From positions 62,001 to 126,000 of the forward strand of contig NZ_JAUSUB010000008.1 of NCBI RefSeq assembly GCF_030813235.1: a DNA stretch of 64,000 nt, in the 5' to 3' direction. Positions 8,162-16,545 of this stretch are shown here, one piece after another. The stretch comes from Cytobacillus purgationiresistens (GTDB lineage Bacteria; Bacillota; Bacilli; Bacillales; Cytobacillaceae). The first letter of the stretch is position 1; each line of letters starts with the position of its first letter. The notes under the pieces are model-generated. The model was not told where the DNA came from and ran no database searches. It was given only the letters and a program-made list of their open reading frames with translations. The position numbers and the translations under genes were made by a program.

Positions 8162-9370
8162 TTACGCCCCCTCTTCATGACGCAAGTTTTCAATCAGGAT
8201 GGCCATCCCTTGGCCGCCGCCAACACAGAGAGAAGCGATTCCATATTTACCGCCTTTTTTCGAAAGGGCATGCATAAGGGTGACGACGATTCGGGCACCG
8301 GTTGCTCCAAGCGGGTGTCCGAGTGCAATTGCTCCGCCATTAATATTTAACTTGTCTGCATCAATGCCCAGTTCACGTTGAACAGCTAAGGCTTGGGAAG
8401 CAAATGCTTCATTCACCTCAAATAGATCAATTTCATCCAAGGTTACGCCTGTGCGCTCAAGCAGTTTCTTAATCGCAGGAACAGGACCGATACCCATAAT
8501 TTCAGGTGAAACACCTACAGAGGTCCAATCAACGATCGCTGCATGTGGAGAAAGGTTTCTTGAAGCTGCTTCCTCTTCCTTCATTAAAAGAACAGCGGCA
8601 GCACCGTCGTTTCTTCCACATGCATTGCCTGCTGTGACACTGCCGCCTTTTTTAAAGACCGGCTTTAATGTAGACAGTTTTACAAGTGTTGTTTCAGGTC
8701 TTGGATGCTCATCTGTATCAACTGTGATTTCTGATTTTTTCGATTTCGCTACATAGGGTGCGATTTCACTTTTGAATGCACCAGATTTGATGGCACGATC
8801 CGTTTTTTGCTGACTGTCATAAGAGAATTGATCTTGGTCCTCACGTGTTACATTGAACCTTTCTGCTACATTTTCTGCAGTTACGCCCATGCCTAAGTGG
8901 TCACCATAGATCTCCTGAGGCTGCTGCCCATTTTCGCTATTTGAATCTACCAGATGCGTTTTATCGCCGCCAAACCGTGAGCCTCTAATGAATATTGGCG
9001 CGTTGCTCATACTTTCTGTTCCACCAGCAATGACGACCTTCGCTTGCTCTGATTGAATTTGTTGAATGCCAGAAGCAATCGCCTGCATTCCTGAAGCACA
9101 TAAACGATTGACCGTAAATGCTGGAGCAGATTCGGAAATCCCAGCACGTAAAGCTGCTACACGAGCAACATTAGAGGATTGTGAAGTTTGACGTACTTCC
9201 CCCAGAATTACTTCCTCTACTGCGCTTGCTTCTACACCAGACCTTTGCAACACTTCTGAAATGACATGTGAAGCCAAATAAGCTGAACCTGCCTCTTTCA
9301 GTACACCGCCATAACGGCCGATTGCTGTTCGCACACCTTCAACAATAACAATACGATTTTTTGTACTCAT
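8162..9370 (-). CDS. Thiolase (acetyl-CoA C-acyltransferase)
   Basis: A 402-residue thiolase that cleaves 3-ketoacyl-CoA or condenses two acetyl-CoA. The acyl-accepting cysteine is in NRLCASGMQAI, the histidine in NGGAIALGHPLGATGAR and the second cysteine in IASLCVGGGQGMA, so the catalytic set is complete. GGTESMSNAP is also typical. It lies between an acyl-CoA dehydrogenase and a crotonase in the sigma-54 operon, which favours the degradative direction. Biosynthetic acetoacetyl-CoA thiolase cannot be excluded by sequence alone. Confidence 0.93.
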   Translation of the reverse strand: MSTKNRIVIVEGVRTAIGRYGGVLKEAGSAYLASHVISEVLQRSGVEASAVEEVILGEVRQTSQSSNVARVAALRAGISESAPAFTVNRLCASGMQAIASGIQQIQSEQAKVVIAGGTESMSNAPIFIRGSRFGGDKTHLVDSNSENGQQPQEIYGDHLGMGVTAENVAERFNVTREDQDQFSYDSQQKTDRAIKSGAFKSEIAPYVAKSKKSEITVDTDEHPRPETTLVKLSTLKPVFKKGGSVTAGNACGRNDGAAAVLLMKEEEAASRNLSPHAAIVDWTSVGVSPEIMGIGPVPAIKKLLERTGVTLDEIDLFEVNEAFASQALAVQRELGIDADKLNINGGAIALGHPLGATGARIVVTLMHALSKKGGKYGIASLCVGGGQGMAILIENLRHEEGA

Positions 9371-9387
9371 AGAAAACCCTCCCTTAT

Positions 9388-10536
9388 TTAGCTATATTCC
9401 TTGTTTAACTGACCAACAATGATATTTTTTTGAATCTCTGATGTACCTTCGTAAATTCGTGTAATTCTAGCATCTCTGTAAAAACGTTCAATTGGATAAT
9501 CAGAGATGTAACCGATGCCCCCGTGGATTTGCACTGCTTTATCAGCGACACGATTATATACTTCTGAACCATATAATTTAATCATTGCTGCTTCTTTAAT
9601 GACTTTTTTTCCTTCATCAACCATATTAGCAACTCGGTATGTAAAGGAACGAAGTGCTTCAATATCAACCGCCATCTCGGCCAGCATATGTGCAACGGCT
9701 TGATGCTCAATAATAGGAACATTGAATTGGATGCGCTCTTTTGCGTAAGCCATAGATAGATCCAATAGTTTTTGTGATGAGCCCAAATTTCTGGCAGCAA
9801 GACCAGCACGCCCATTAGTGAGAATTGTGAGGGCATTGACATAGCCTCTTCCTTCTTGACCAAGTACGTTTTCTACTGGAACCTCGCAATCTTCCATAAT
9901 GATTTCAGCAGAATGTGAGCCGCGCAGTCCCATTTTGTTTTCTACTGCACCAACCTTAAAGCCAGAGAAGTCCTTTTCTACAATAAATGAAGTGATGCCT
10001 TTGGCTCCCATTGATGGATCGGTAACTGCCATCACTGTAAAAACATCTGCTTCTGTTGCGTTAGTAATATAATGCTTTAAGCCATTTAAGATATATTTAT
10101 CGCCTTTACGGACGGCAGTCGTTTTTAAATTTGTTGCATTTGAACCCGCTTGCGGTTCTGTCAATGCAAATGCACCAATCTTCTCTCCTGATGCCATAGC
10201 TGGAAGGTATTTTTGTTTTTGCTGCTCGTTACCCATTTCCACAATTCCGACTGATCCAATTCCTGTATGGCCGCCAATTAAGGTTGTGAAGCCATTATGA
10301 GTCGCACCGATTTCTTCATAAAGTGCACATTTACCAACCATTCCTATTCCTAATCCACCATATTCTTCAGGAATACTTAGTCCAAATAAACCCATCTCTT
10401 TTGCCATATCAACAATTCTCTCGGGTATTTTGTTTTCTTTTTCAATTTGCATTGCGACTGCTTCTACCTCTGTTTGTACGAATTCACGTACATTCCTTTT
10501 TAACATTTCTATATCTTCACTTACTAAATAGCTCAT
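9388..10536 (-). CDS. Acyl-CoA dehydrogenase (second of the operon)
   Basis: A 382-residue FAD enzyme that introduces the alpha-beta double bond of acyl-CoA and passes electrons to electron transfer flavoprotein. Family signatures are FALTEPQAGSNATNL, YILNGLKHYITNA and GGIGYISDYPIERFYRDARITRIYEGTSEIQ, the last carrying the catalytic glutamate in IYEGTS. Its ATG overlaps the stop of the preceding hydroxyacyl-CoA dehydrogenase gene (ATGA). A paralogue with the same architecture starts the operon, so the two may serve different chain lengths or a branched and a straight substrate. Confidence 0.94.
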   Translation of the reverse strand: MSYLVSEDIEMLKRNVREFVQTEVEAVAMQIEKENKIPERIVDMAKEMGLFGLSIPEEYGGLGIGMVGKCALYEEIGATHNGFTTLIGGHTGIGSVGIVEMGNEQQKQKYLPAMASGEKIGAFALTEPQAGSNATNLKTTAVRKGDKYILNGLKHYITNATEADVFTVMAVTDPSMGAKGITSFIVEKDFSGFKVGAVENKMGLRGSHSAEIIMEDCEVPVENVLGQEGRGYVNALTILTNGRAGLAARNLGSSQKLLDLSMAYAKERIQFNVPIIEHQAVAHMLAEMAVDIEALRSFTYRVANMVDEGKKVIKEAAMIKLYGSEVYNRVADKAVQIHGGIGYISDYPIERFYRDARITRIYEGTSEIQKNIIVGQLNKEYS

Positions 10537-11348
10537 ATTTTATTTCCCCTCTCATCGTATTGATAAAAGCCTCTTCCGGCCTTTTTGCCAGTCCAGCCTG
10601 CGCTGACGTATTTTTGGAGAATGGGGCAAGGTCTGAATTTCTCTCCGAGTGTTTTATGCAAATATTCCATATTGCGCAATCTTGAATCTAAGCCAACTAG
10701 ATCCGCTAGCTCAAGCGGCCCCATTGGATGATTTAACCCCAGTTTCATCGCTTGGTCGATGTCTGCAATTGATCCGACACCTTCCATAACCATATTCATC
10801 GCCTCGTTTCCAATAAGGCAGTTCATACGGCTCGTTGCAAAACCTGGGAATTCATTGATTTTCACACATTCTTTTCCGATTTTACTGCCGAAATCAAAAG
10901 CCGCTTTTACCGTCTCTTTACTTGTCTCCAATCCTGTAACAACCTCAATCAGTTTCATTTTATGGACAGGGTTAAAAAAATGGAGTGCGATGCATTTTTC
11001 TGGACGAGATGTATGTGATGCGATTTCAGTCGGACTCATCGTCGAAGTGTTCGTTGCCAAAATCGCATGCCGTGGTGAAAACTGATCCATTGTTTTAAAG
11101 ATGGATTTTTTCAAATCCATGATTTCTAGTACTGCCTCAATGACTAAATCAGAAGAAGCTACTGCTTCCTCAAGACTTGTCATATAACGAATGTTCCCTG
11201 CATCTAAAAATCTATCAATATATGACTTACATTTATCCAGAGATTCCTGTTGGATATCTTGAACAATGACCTCAAAGCCTGCTTGAGCGCACACAAGGGC
11301 AATGCCTTTGCCCATCGTACCTGCTCCGATTATTGTAATTCTTTCCAT
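10533..11348 (-). CDS. 3-hydroxyacyl-CoA dehydrogenase (271 residues)
   Basis: An NAD-dependent enzyme oxidising 3-hydroxyacyl-CoA to 3-ketoacyl-CoA. The Rossmann motif ITIIGAGTMGKGIALVCAQAG opens the protein, and the catalytic histidine is in ALHFFNPVHKMKLIE, followed by the C-terminal domain with NHPMGPLELADLVGLD. The C-terminus GRGFYQYDERGNKI is usual for 3-hydroxybutyryl-CoA dehydrogenases. At 271 residues it is slightly shorter than the common 282. It is the second of two adjacent paralogues. Confidence 0.92.
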   Translation of the reverse strand: MERITIIGAGTMGKGIALVCAQAGFEVIVQDIQQESLDKCKSYIDRFLDAGNIRYMTSLEEAVASSDLVIEAVLEIMDLKKSIFKTMDQFSPRHAILATNTSTMSPTEIASHTSRPEKCIALHFFNPVHKMKLIEVVTGLETSKETVKAAFDFGSKIGKECVKINEFPGFATSRMNCLIGNEAMNMVMEGVGSIADIDQAMKLGLNHPMGPLELADLVGLDSRLRNMEYLHKTLGEKFRPCPILQKYVSAGWTGKKAGRGFYQYDERGNKI

Positions 11349-11364
11349 CTATTACGCACCTCTT

Positions 11365-12267
11365 TTATTGCTGTATCGTCTCTCCTTGAATACGCTTTCC
11401 ATTTTCATCGTATTCATACCAGCCCTTGCCAGTTTTGCGGCCAAGCTCTCCTTTTTGCACCTTCTCTTCCACTGATTTAGTCGGCTTATCACGTTCATCA
11501 CCTGACTCGGAATAACGCTGCTTCCTCACAGCATAATTGACGTCAAGGCCTGTCAAATCCATAAGGGCAAATGGTCCAATTGGATGTCCTAATGCCTTCG
11601 TAACCACTATATCTATCTCTTCATAAGTGGCATAGCCATTTTCATAGAGGTAGATTGCTTCATCCATTAGCCTAGCTAAAATTCGATTAGCGACAAAGCC
11701 TGAAATCTCCTTTTTGAGCAGAACTGGCGTTTTTCCAATCGTTTTAATAAATTCCATACTCGTATCTGCTGTTTCATCTGAAGTATGAGGTCCCTTAACC
11801 ACCTCTACAAGATCCATTACAAGAACTGGATTGAAGAAGTGGATATTACATACCTTATCTTTTCTTGTTACTGCATCCGCAAGTTTGGAGCTAACGATTG
11901 TTGAGCTATTGGTTGCTAAAATCGCATGAGAAGGTAAAATATCATCGAGTTTTGCATATAACGCTGTCTTCGCATCTAAATTCTCGATAATCGCTTCAAT
12001 CACGATATCCGCATCACTTAAATCTTCAAGCTTTGTTGTAAAGACTAAGTGAGCAAAAGCTTCATCTACTTGCTCTCTCGTAAACTTTCCTTTAGTTACA
12101 CGCTTTTCTAATTGTGTTCGTAAAATACCTTCTGCTTTTTCCAAGCTCTCACTTGAAATATCCTGCAATACAACCGGATAGCCATGTAATGCGGCGACCA
12201 CTGCAATTTGTGCACCCATTGCGCCAGCACCAACGACACCGACATTCTTAATTTGTTGATTCGCCAT
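11365..12267 (-). CDS. 3-hydroxyacyl-CoA dehydrogenase (first of two paralogues)
   Basis: The 300-residue product has the dinucleotide-binding motif VGVVGAGAMGAQIAVVAALHG, the catalytic segment NIHFFNPVLVMDLVEVVKGP and the C-terminal GHPIGPFALMDLTGLDVNY. Substrates should be 3-hydroxyacyl-CoA, possibly 3-hydroxybutyryl-CoA. I chose the ATG at 12267 (MANQQIKNVG), which has AGAGGGG eight bases upstream; the longer frame starting at 12294 lacks one. With this start it overlaps the acyl-CoA ligase by 20 bases. The two dehydrogenases differ enough to suggest distinct substrates or stereochemistry rather than a recent duplication. Confidence 0.92.
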   Translation of the reverse strand: MANQQIKNVGVVGAGAMGAQIAVVAALHGYPVVLQDISSESLEKAEGILRTQLEKRVTKGKFTREQVDEAFAHLVFTTKLEDLSDADIVIEAIIENLDAKTALYAKLDDILPSHAILATNSSTIVSSKLADAVTRKDKVCNIHFFNPVLVMDLVEVVKGPHTSDETADTSMEFIKTIGKTPVLLKKEISGFVANRILARLMDEAIYLYENGYATYEEIDIVVTKALGHPIGPFALMDLTGLDVNYAVRKQRYSESGDERDKPTKSVEEKVQKGELGRKTGKGWYEYDENGKRIQGETIQQ

Positions 12268-13891
12268 TATGAACACCCCTCTTTTCCATTTCATCTTTTA
12301 CAAGTAAACGTTTGAGTAGTTTGCCCACACCATTTCGTGGCAGCTGATCAATCTTTTCAAATAATCTTGGTACTTTATAAGGTGTAAGCTTTGTATAGCA
12401 ATAGGCTCTTATTTCTTCTAAGTCGAGTTCAGTTCCCTCTTTCGCAACAATAAATGCTTTAGCAATTTCTCCGGACTCAGCATCTGGTAAGCCAACAACT
12501 GCAGCTTCCTGAATGGATGGATGTTCATAAAGAACCCCCTCCACTTCCTGAGGATAGACATTGAATCCACCAAAGATGATCATTTCTTTTTTGCGGCCCA
12601 CGATATAGAAGTAGCCTTCATCATCCATGGTTGCTAAATCGCCCGTATATAACCAGCCATCTTTTAAATTTTCAGCTGTTTCTTCCGGCTTATTCCAATA
12701 GCCCTTCATTACCTGTGGACCTTTGATCAGCAGTTCACCGACTTGATTTGGTCCGAGAAAATGATGCTCTTTATCCACAATCCGGCAATCTGTTGCTGGA
12801 ACTGGGATACCAATACTGCCATGCTTATGCTTGCCATTAATTGGTGTACGATGGGTGGTTGGGGAGGTTTCTGACATACCAAACCCTTCTAGAATATTGG
12901 AACCTGTTATCTCTTTGAATTTTTTGATGATTTCTATTGGCAGGGGAGCAGAGCCGCTTGAACAAACTTTCAATGAATTCAATCCAGATACACCGGCATC
13001 AGGGTGATTGACGAAAGATATATACATTTTTGGGACACCTGGAAACATGGTCGGCCGATACTCTTTCACTTGCCTTAACACATCATCCACCTGGAATTTC
13101 TCAATGATGAGAATTCTTGCTCCAAGGTAGATTCCTAAATTCATAGCGCTTGTCATCGCATACACATGATAGAAAGGCGTCGCTGCCAAGACTGTTTCGC
13201 GGCCAAATTCGACCCTCTGTCTATACAGAACATAGCTTTGATAGACATTTGCTACTAAATTATGATGAGTGAGCATCGCTCCTTTTACCTTGCCGGAGGT
13301 TCCCCCAGTGTATTGGATTACTGCAACATCCTCTACTGAGTCTACTTTGGCAGATGCTTGTAGGGGCTTGGCATTCATGAAAACTTCACTCATTTTTGAT
13401 GCATTGTGAATAGTAGCTTCTTCGCCTACTGTCGTTGATAGAGTGATATGTTGAAAGCTATATAACTCTTTAATTTGTCTAACAGTATCAATAGACTTGG
13501 CATCTGCAACCACATAATTAATTTGTGTATCGTGCAAGATTTGCAGTACTTCTCTTGCTGTATAAGATGGGTTCATTTGTACAACAATTGCACCTAATGC
13601 TTGAGCGGCATAGTAAGCGGTAATATAATCTGGGTGATTTGCAAGCATTAAGCCAATTCGATCACCCTTTTTATATCCTTTCTCTACCCATTCCGCTGCT
13701 AGGCCATCAATGCGGCGCTTTAGTTCTTTATAAGATAAGGTTTCATCCTTGAAAATTGTGGCAGTCTGGTTCCCAAAGCGATTTGCTGCCTGGTCAAACA
13801 TTTCATACAGACTGATTTCTGGAATATTAAAAGTATCGATAATGTCTTCATAATATTCCTCCCACACCTTTGTTTGTGGTGTTGTACTCAA
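12248..13891 (-). CDS. Long-chain acyl-CoA ligase, AMP-binding
   Basis: This 547-residue ANL enzyme activates the operon's acid substrate to its CoA ester. The P-loop YTGGTSGKVKGAMLTHHNLVAN, the FGMSETSPTTH block, YTGDLATMDDEGYFYIVGRKKEMI and the C-terminal catalytic lysine in LPRNGVGKLLKRLL are complete. The start codon is TTG at 13891 with GGGAG about ten bases upstream. It sits after the transporter gene, consistent with uptake then activation. Length and motifs fit FadD-like ligases; whether the acid is a fatty, branched or aromatic acid cannot be told. Confidence 0.93.
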   Translation of the reverse strand: MSTTPQTKVWEEYYEDIIDTFNIPEISLYEMFDQAANRFGNQTATIFKDETLSYKELKRRIDGLAAEWVEKGYKKGDRIGLMLANHPDYITAYYAAQALGAIVVQMNPSYTAREVLQILHDTQINYVVADAKSIDTVRQIKELYSFQHITLSTTVGEEATIHNASKMSEVFMNAKPLQASAKVDSVEDVAVIQYTGGTSGKVKGAMLTHHNLVANVYQSYVLYRQRVEFGRETVLAATPFYHVYAMTSAMNLGIYLGARILIIEKFQVDDVLRQVKEYRPTMFPGVPKMYISFVNHPDAGVSGLNSLKVCSSGSAPLPIEIIKKFKEITGSNILEGFGMSETSPTTHRTPINGKHKHGSIGIPVPATDCRIVDKEHHFLGPNQVGELLIKGPQVMKGYWNKPEETAENLKDGWLYTGDLATMDDEGYFYIVGRKKEMIIFGGFNVYPQEVEGVLYEHPSIQEAAVVGLPDAESGEIAKAFIVAKEGTELDLEEIRAYCYTKLTPYKVPRLFEKIDQLPRNGVGKLLKRLLVKDEMEKRGVHNGESTN

Positions 13892-13928
13892 CGTTTTATC
13901 ACTCCCATCTGCAAGAATTCTTTATCTA

Positions 13929-15179
13929 TTAACTTGCTTCTTCACTTAATTCAGATGTATTTTCTGTTGTTTTTGGTCTAACCACTAGTAAAAATAACAA
14001 TGAAAAGACTAAAACGAGTATGGCCATTGCACCGATTGATAGGTTATAGCCCAATAATTTTGTGCTGGCAAGATTAACGACAAACCCTGTCGCAAGTGGA
14101 GCCACAATCCCTGCTAAATTTCCTGAAGACGTGAGAATACTTGTCATCAAACCGCCTCTCTCAGGCAATTCATTAATCATTATTGTGGGTCCAATTGGCA
14201 GAATTGCATATGTAAGCCCTTTCGCAAGACACATAGCTATGATAACCCAAATCGGGTTTTGGTAAACAACGACGGAAAGCATGCATGCTGCCCCTAAAAG
14301 CATAGATAAACCAGTAACATATACTCGAGAAAGCTTCCAATCCTTCGTTTTCTTAAATAGATAATCGGAAATGACTGATACACCCATATAGATTGCAACT
14401 GAGACAATCCCTATGGCAGCGACTGCAAATCCCATTTGCCCCGTGCTCATTCCAATTACATCTACTAGATATAATGGAAGCCATGTTGCAATCCAAACGA
14501 CGATGAAATAAGTAGAGAAATAAGCTAATGTTGTAAATAAGGCTACTTTGGAAGTGGCTATATGTTTTAAATCTTTAAGTGTGAACTTCTCAAGTTTTTT
14601 CTTCTTTTTCACCTTTTCATAGGCTTCTACAGGTGATTCCTTTGTTAAAAACATAAAAAGGAAGAACCAAATGATACTGACTCCACCAAGTGCAGCAAAG
14701 GCAACCTTCCATCCCCAAGCAACAATCATCGCTACGAGTAATGGCGCAACCACCATTGCACCAACCGTTGCGCCTGAAACAAGCACTGAATTGGCAAAAC
14801 CTTTTAATTTAGGAGGAAACCAGCGATCTGCATGGCTGTATGCAACTGGGCTAAACGGCCCTTCGAAAGCTCCTAATAAAATTCGATAGACAATTAAAAG
14901 CGGCAATGCCGTGATTGCTATGACACCAAATTGTAATACTGCCCAAGTCAGCATAAGGAAGCTAAGCACTTTTTTGGCACCTATTTTGTCTGCCCATGCG
15001 GCTCCAAAAATACCAGTAATAGGGTATAGCCAGTAATATGCACTCCCTACAATTCCCCATTCAGCATATGAAAGATTAAGATCCTCCATAATCGGCTTTG
15101 CTGCTAAGCCGATAATTGATTTATCTGCAAAGTTAACAATCATACCGAAAAATAATAATACGAGTACTGTCCAGCGCAT
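13929..15179 (-). CDS. Major facilitator superfamily transporter
   Basis: A 416-residue protein with twelve predicted membrane segments. The first loop ADKSIIGLAAKPI and WADKIGAKKVLSFLM match the anion:cation symporter branch of the superfamily (ExuT/phthalate type), which imports organic anions. Lying between an acyl-CoA dehydrogenase and an acyl-CoA ligase in the same operon, it probably brings in the acid that the operon degrades. The C-terminal tail is charged and cytoplasmic. The exact substrate is unknown. Confidence 0.88.
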   Translation of the reverse strand: MRWTVLVLLFFGMIVNFADKSIIGLAAKPIMEDLNLSYAEWGIVGSAYYWLYPITGIFGAAWADKIGAKKVLSFLMLTWAVLQFGVIAITALPLLIVYRILLGAFEGPFSPVAYSHADRWFPPKLKGFANSVLVSGATVGAMVVAPLLVAMIVAWGWKVAFAALGGVSIIWFFLFMFLTKESPVEAYEKVKKKKKLEKFTLKDLKHIATSKVALFTTLAYFSTYFIVVWIATWLPLYLVDVIGMSTGQMGFAVAAIGIVSVAIYMGVSVISDYLFKKTKDWKLSRVYVTGLSMLLGAACMLSVVVYQNPIWVIIAMCLAKGLTYAILPIGPTIMINELPERGGLMTSILTSSGNLAGIVAPLATGFVVNLASTKLLGYNLSIGAMAILVLVFSLLFLLVVRPKTTENTSELSEEAS

Positions 15180-15207
15180 TTTCCCTCACCCACTCTCTCT
15201 AGATAGT

Positions 15208-16353
15208 TTAAAATTCGTTCAGTACGCTTCTAGAGATAATGAGCCGCTGAATTTCATTTGTTCCCTCGTAGATTTTTGTTATCCGTGCATCGCGATAGAA
15301 GCGTTCTACAGGATAATCAGACACATAGCCCATGCCGCCATGAATTTGTACAGCTTTATCTGCAACTCGGTTAAATACTTCTGAGGCATATAATTTTGCC
15401 ATGGATGATTCTTTCACCACTTTTTTGCCTTCATCCACTAGATGGGCAGCTTTCAATGTTAATGTTCTTGCTGCCTCTGTTTCTGTTGCCATATCTGCAA
15501 TCATCCATTGAATGGCTTGATTCGATGCAATTGGTTTGCCAAACTGGATGCGTTCCTGTGCATATTTAGCTGATAATTCAATCAATTTATCACATGAGCC
15601 TACTGCTCTGGCAGCTAATCCAATTCGACCTTCGCTCAAGATTTTTAAAGCTGCGACATAACCCATTCCCACATCACCAATCACGTTTTCGTCAGGGACC
15701 TCGCAATTTTCAAAAATAAGCTGCGCAGTATACGAGCCGCGAAGACCCATCTTTTTATCTTTTTTACCAACTGTAAAGCCTGGGAAGCCACGCTCAATCA
15801 AAAAGGCTGTAATTCCCTTTGCTCCTTTTTCCTTATCTGTTACGGCAAATACGGTGAATACATCTGCTACAGGTGCATTTGTAATAAAATGCTTCGTACC
15901 ATTTAATATCCATTTATCTCCATATTTTTCTGCGCGTGTAGCTAAGTTGGTTGCATCAGAACCCGCACCAGGCTCTGATAGTGCAAATGCAGCAATTTTA
16001 TTTCCAGCTGCTAAATCAGGTAAATATTTTTCTTTTAAGTACGGAGACGCAAGACGCACAAGACCTGTACTTCCGATTCCTGTATGGGCACTTATTAAAC
16101 TGACAAATCCATTATGTGTGCGGCCAAGCTTCTCAAGAACTGCTGCTTTACCGACCATGCCAAGGCCAATTCCGCCAAACTCTTCTGGAATACTCATTCC
16201 AAACAATCCTAATTCTTTTACCTGATCAATTAGATGTTGTGGTATTTTATCCTCGTCCTCAATCTGCTGTGCATATGGTTCTACTTCATTTTCTACAAAA
16301 TTGTGCACCATTTGTGCCATTTGTTCAATTTCTGGATCTTTTACTGTAAACAT
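15208..16353 (-). CDS. Acyl-CoA dehydrogenase (first gene of the operon)
   Basis: A 381-residue FAD-dependent enzyme. FALSEPGAGSDATNL, WILNGTKHFITNA and GGMGYVSDYPVERFYRDARITKIYEGTNEIQ are the family signatures, with the catalytic glutamate in IYEGTN. It has AGGAGG eight bases before the ATG. It is the promoter-proximal gene, about 37 bases downstream of the sigma-54 promoter element, and it resembles the second dehydrogenase of the operon along its whole length. Electrons would go to electron transfer flavoprotein, which is not encoded in the window. Confidence 0.94.
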   Translation of the reverse strand: MFTVKDPEIEQMAQMVHNFVENEVEPYAQQIEDEDKIPQHLIDQVKELGLFGMSIPEEFGGIGLGMVGKAAVLEKLGRTHNGFVSLISAHTGIGSTGLVRLASPYLKEKYLPDLAAGNKIAAFALSEPGAGSDATNLATRAEKYGDKWILNGTKHFITNAPVADVFTVFAVTDKEKGAKGITAFLIERGFPGFTVGKKDKKMGLRGSYTAQLIFENCEVPDENVIGDVGMGYVAALKILSEGRIGLAARAVGSCDKLIELSAKYAQERIQFGKPIASNQAIQWMIADMATETEAARTLTLKAAHLVDEGKKVVKESSMAKLYASEVFNRVADKAVQIHGGMGYVSDYPVERFYRDARITKIYEGTNEIQRLIISRSVLNEF

Positions 16354-16389
16354 GCACGTTTCCTCCTTATAAATGTTCTATCACTTATA

Positions 16390-16407
16390 TTGCAAGGAGT
16401 GTGCCAA
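16390..16407 (-). promoter_or_regulatory. Sigma-54 (SigL) promoter of the acyl-CoA operon
   Basis: On the minus strand the sequence TTGGCACACTCCTTGCAA matches the -24/-12 consensus TTGGCAC-N4-TTGCW exactly. It ends 37 bases before the start codon of the first acyl-CoA dehydrogenase gene. A sigma-54 activator gene lies immediately upstream. Transcription should therefore need SigL and that activator. Confidence 0.88.
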
Positions 16408-16465
16408 CTATAAGAAACCTTATATATCAAGGATTGTATCCGCTTACTTTTTATCATTATTTATT

Positions 16466-16545
16466 TTTGAATCACCCAATGGCTAAATGGTACGTTTAGA
16501 GTGATTCAAAAATGATTCATCGATTCATTATTGAATCATATGAAG
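16466..16545 (-). promoter_or_regulatory. Candidate upstream activating sequences for the sigma-54 activator
   Basis: TTTGAATCAC at 16466-16475 and GTGATTCAAA at 16501-16510 form a perfect inverted repeat. Further TGATTCA / TGAATCA copies follow up to about 16540. They lie 60-130 bases upstream of the -24 element, the usual place for enhancer sites, and overlap the end of the activator gene. Binding by that activator is inferred. Confidence 0.6.
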
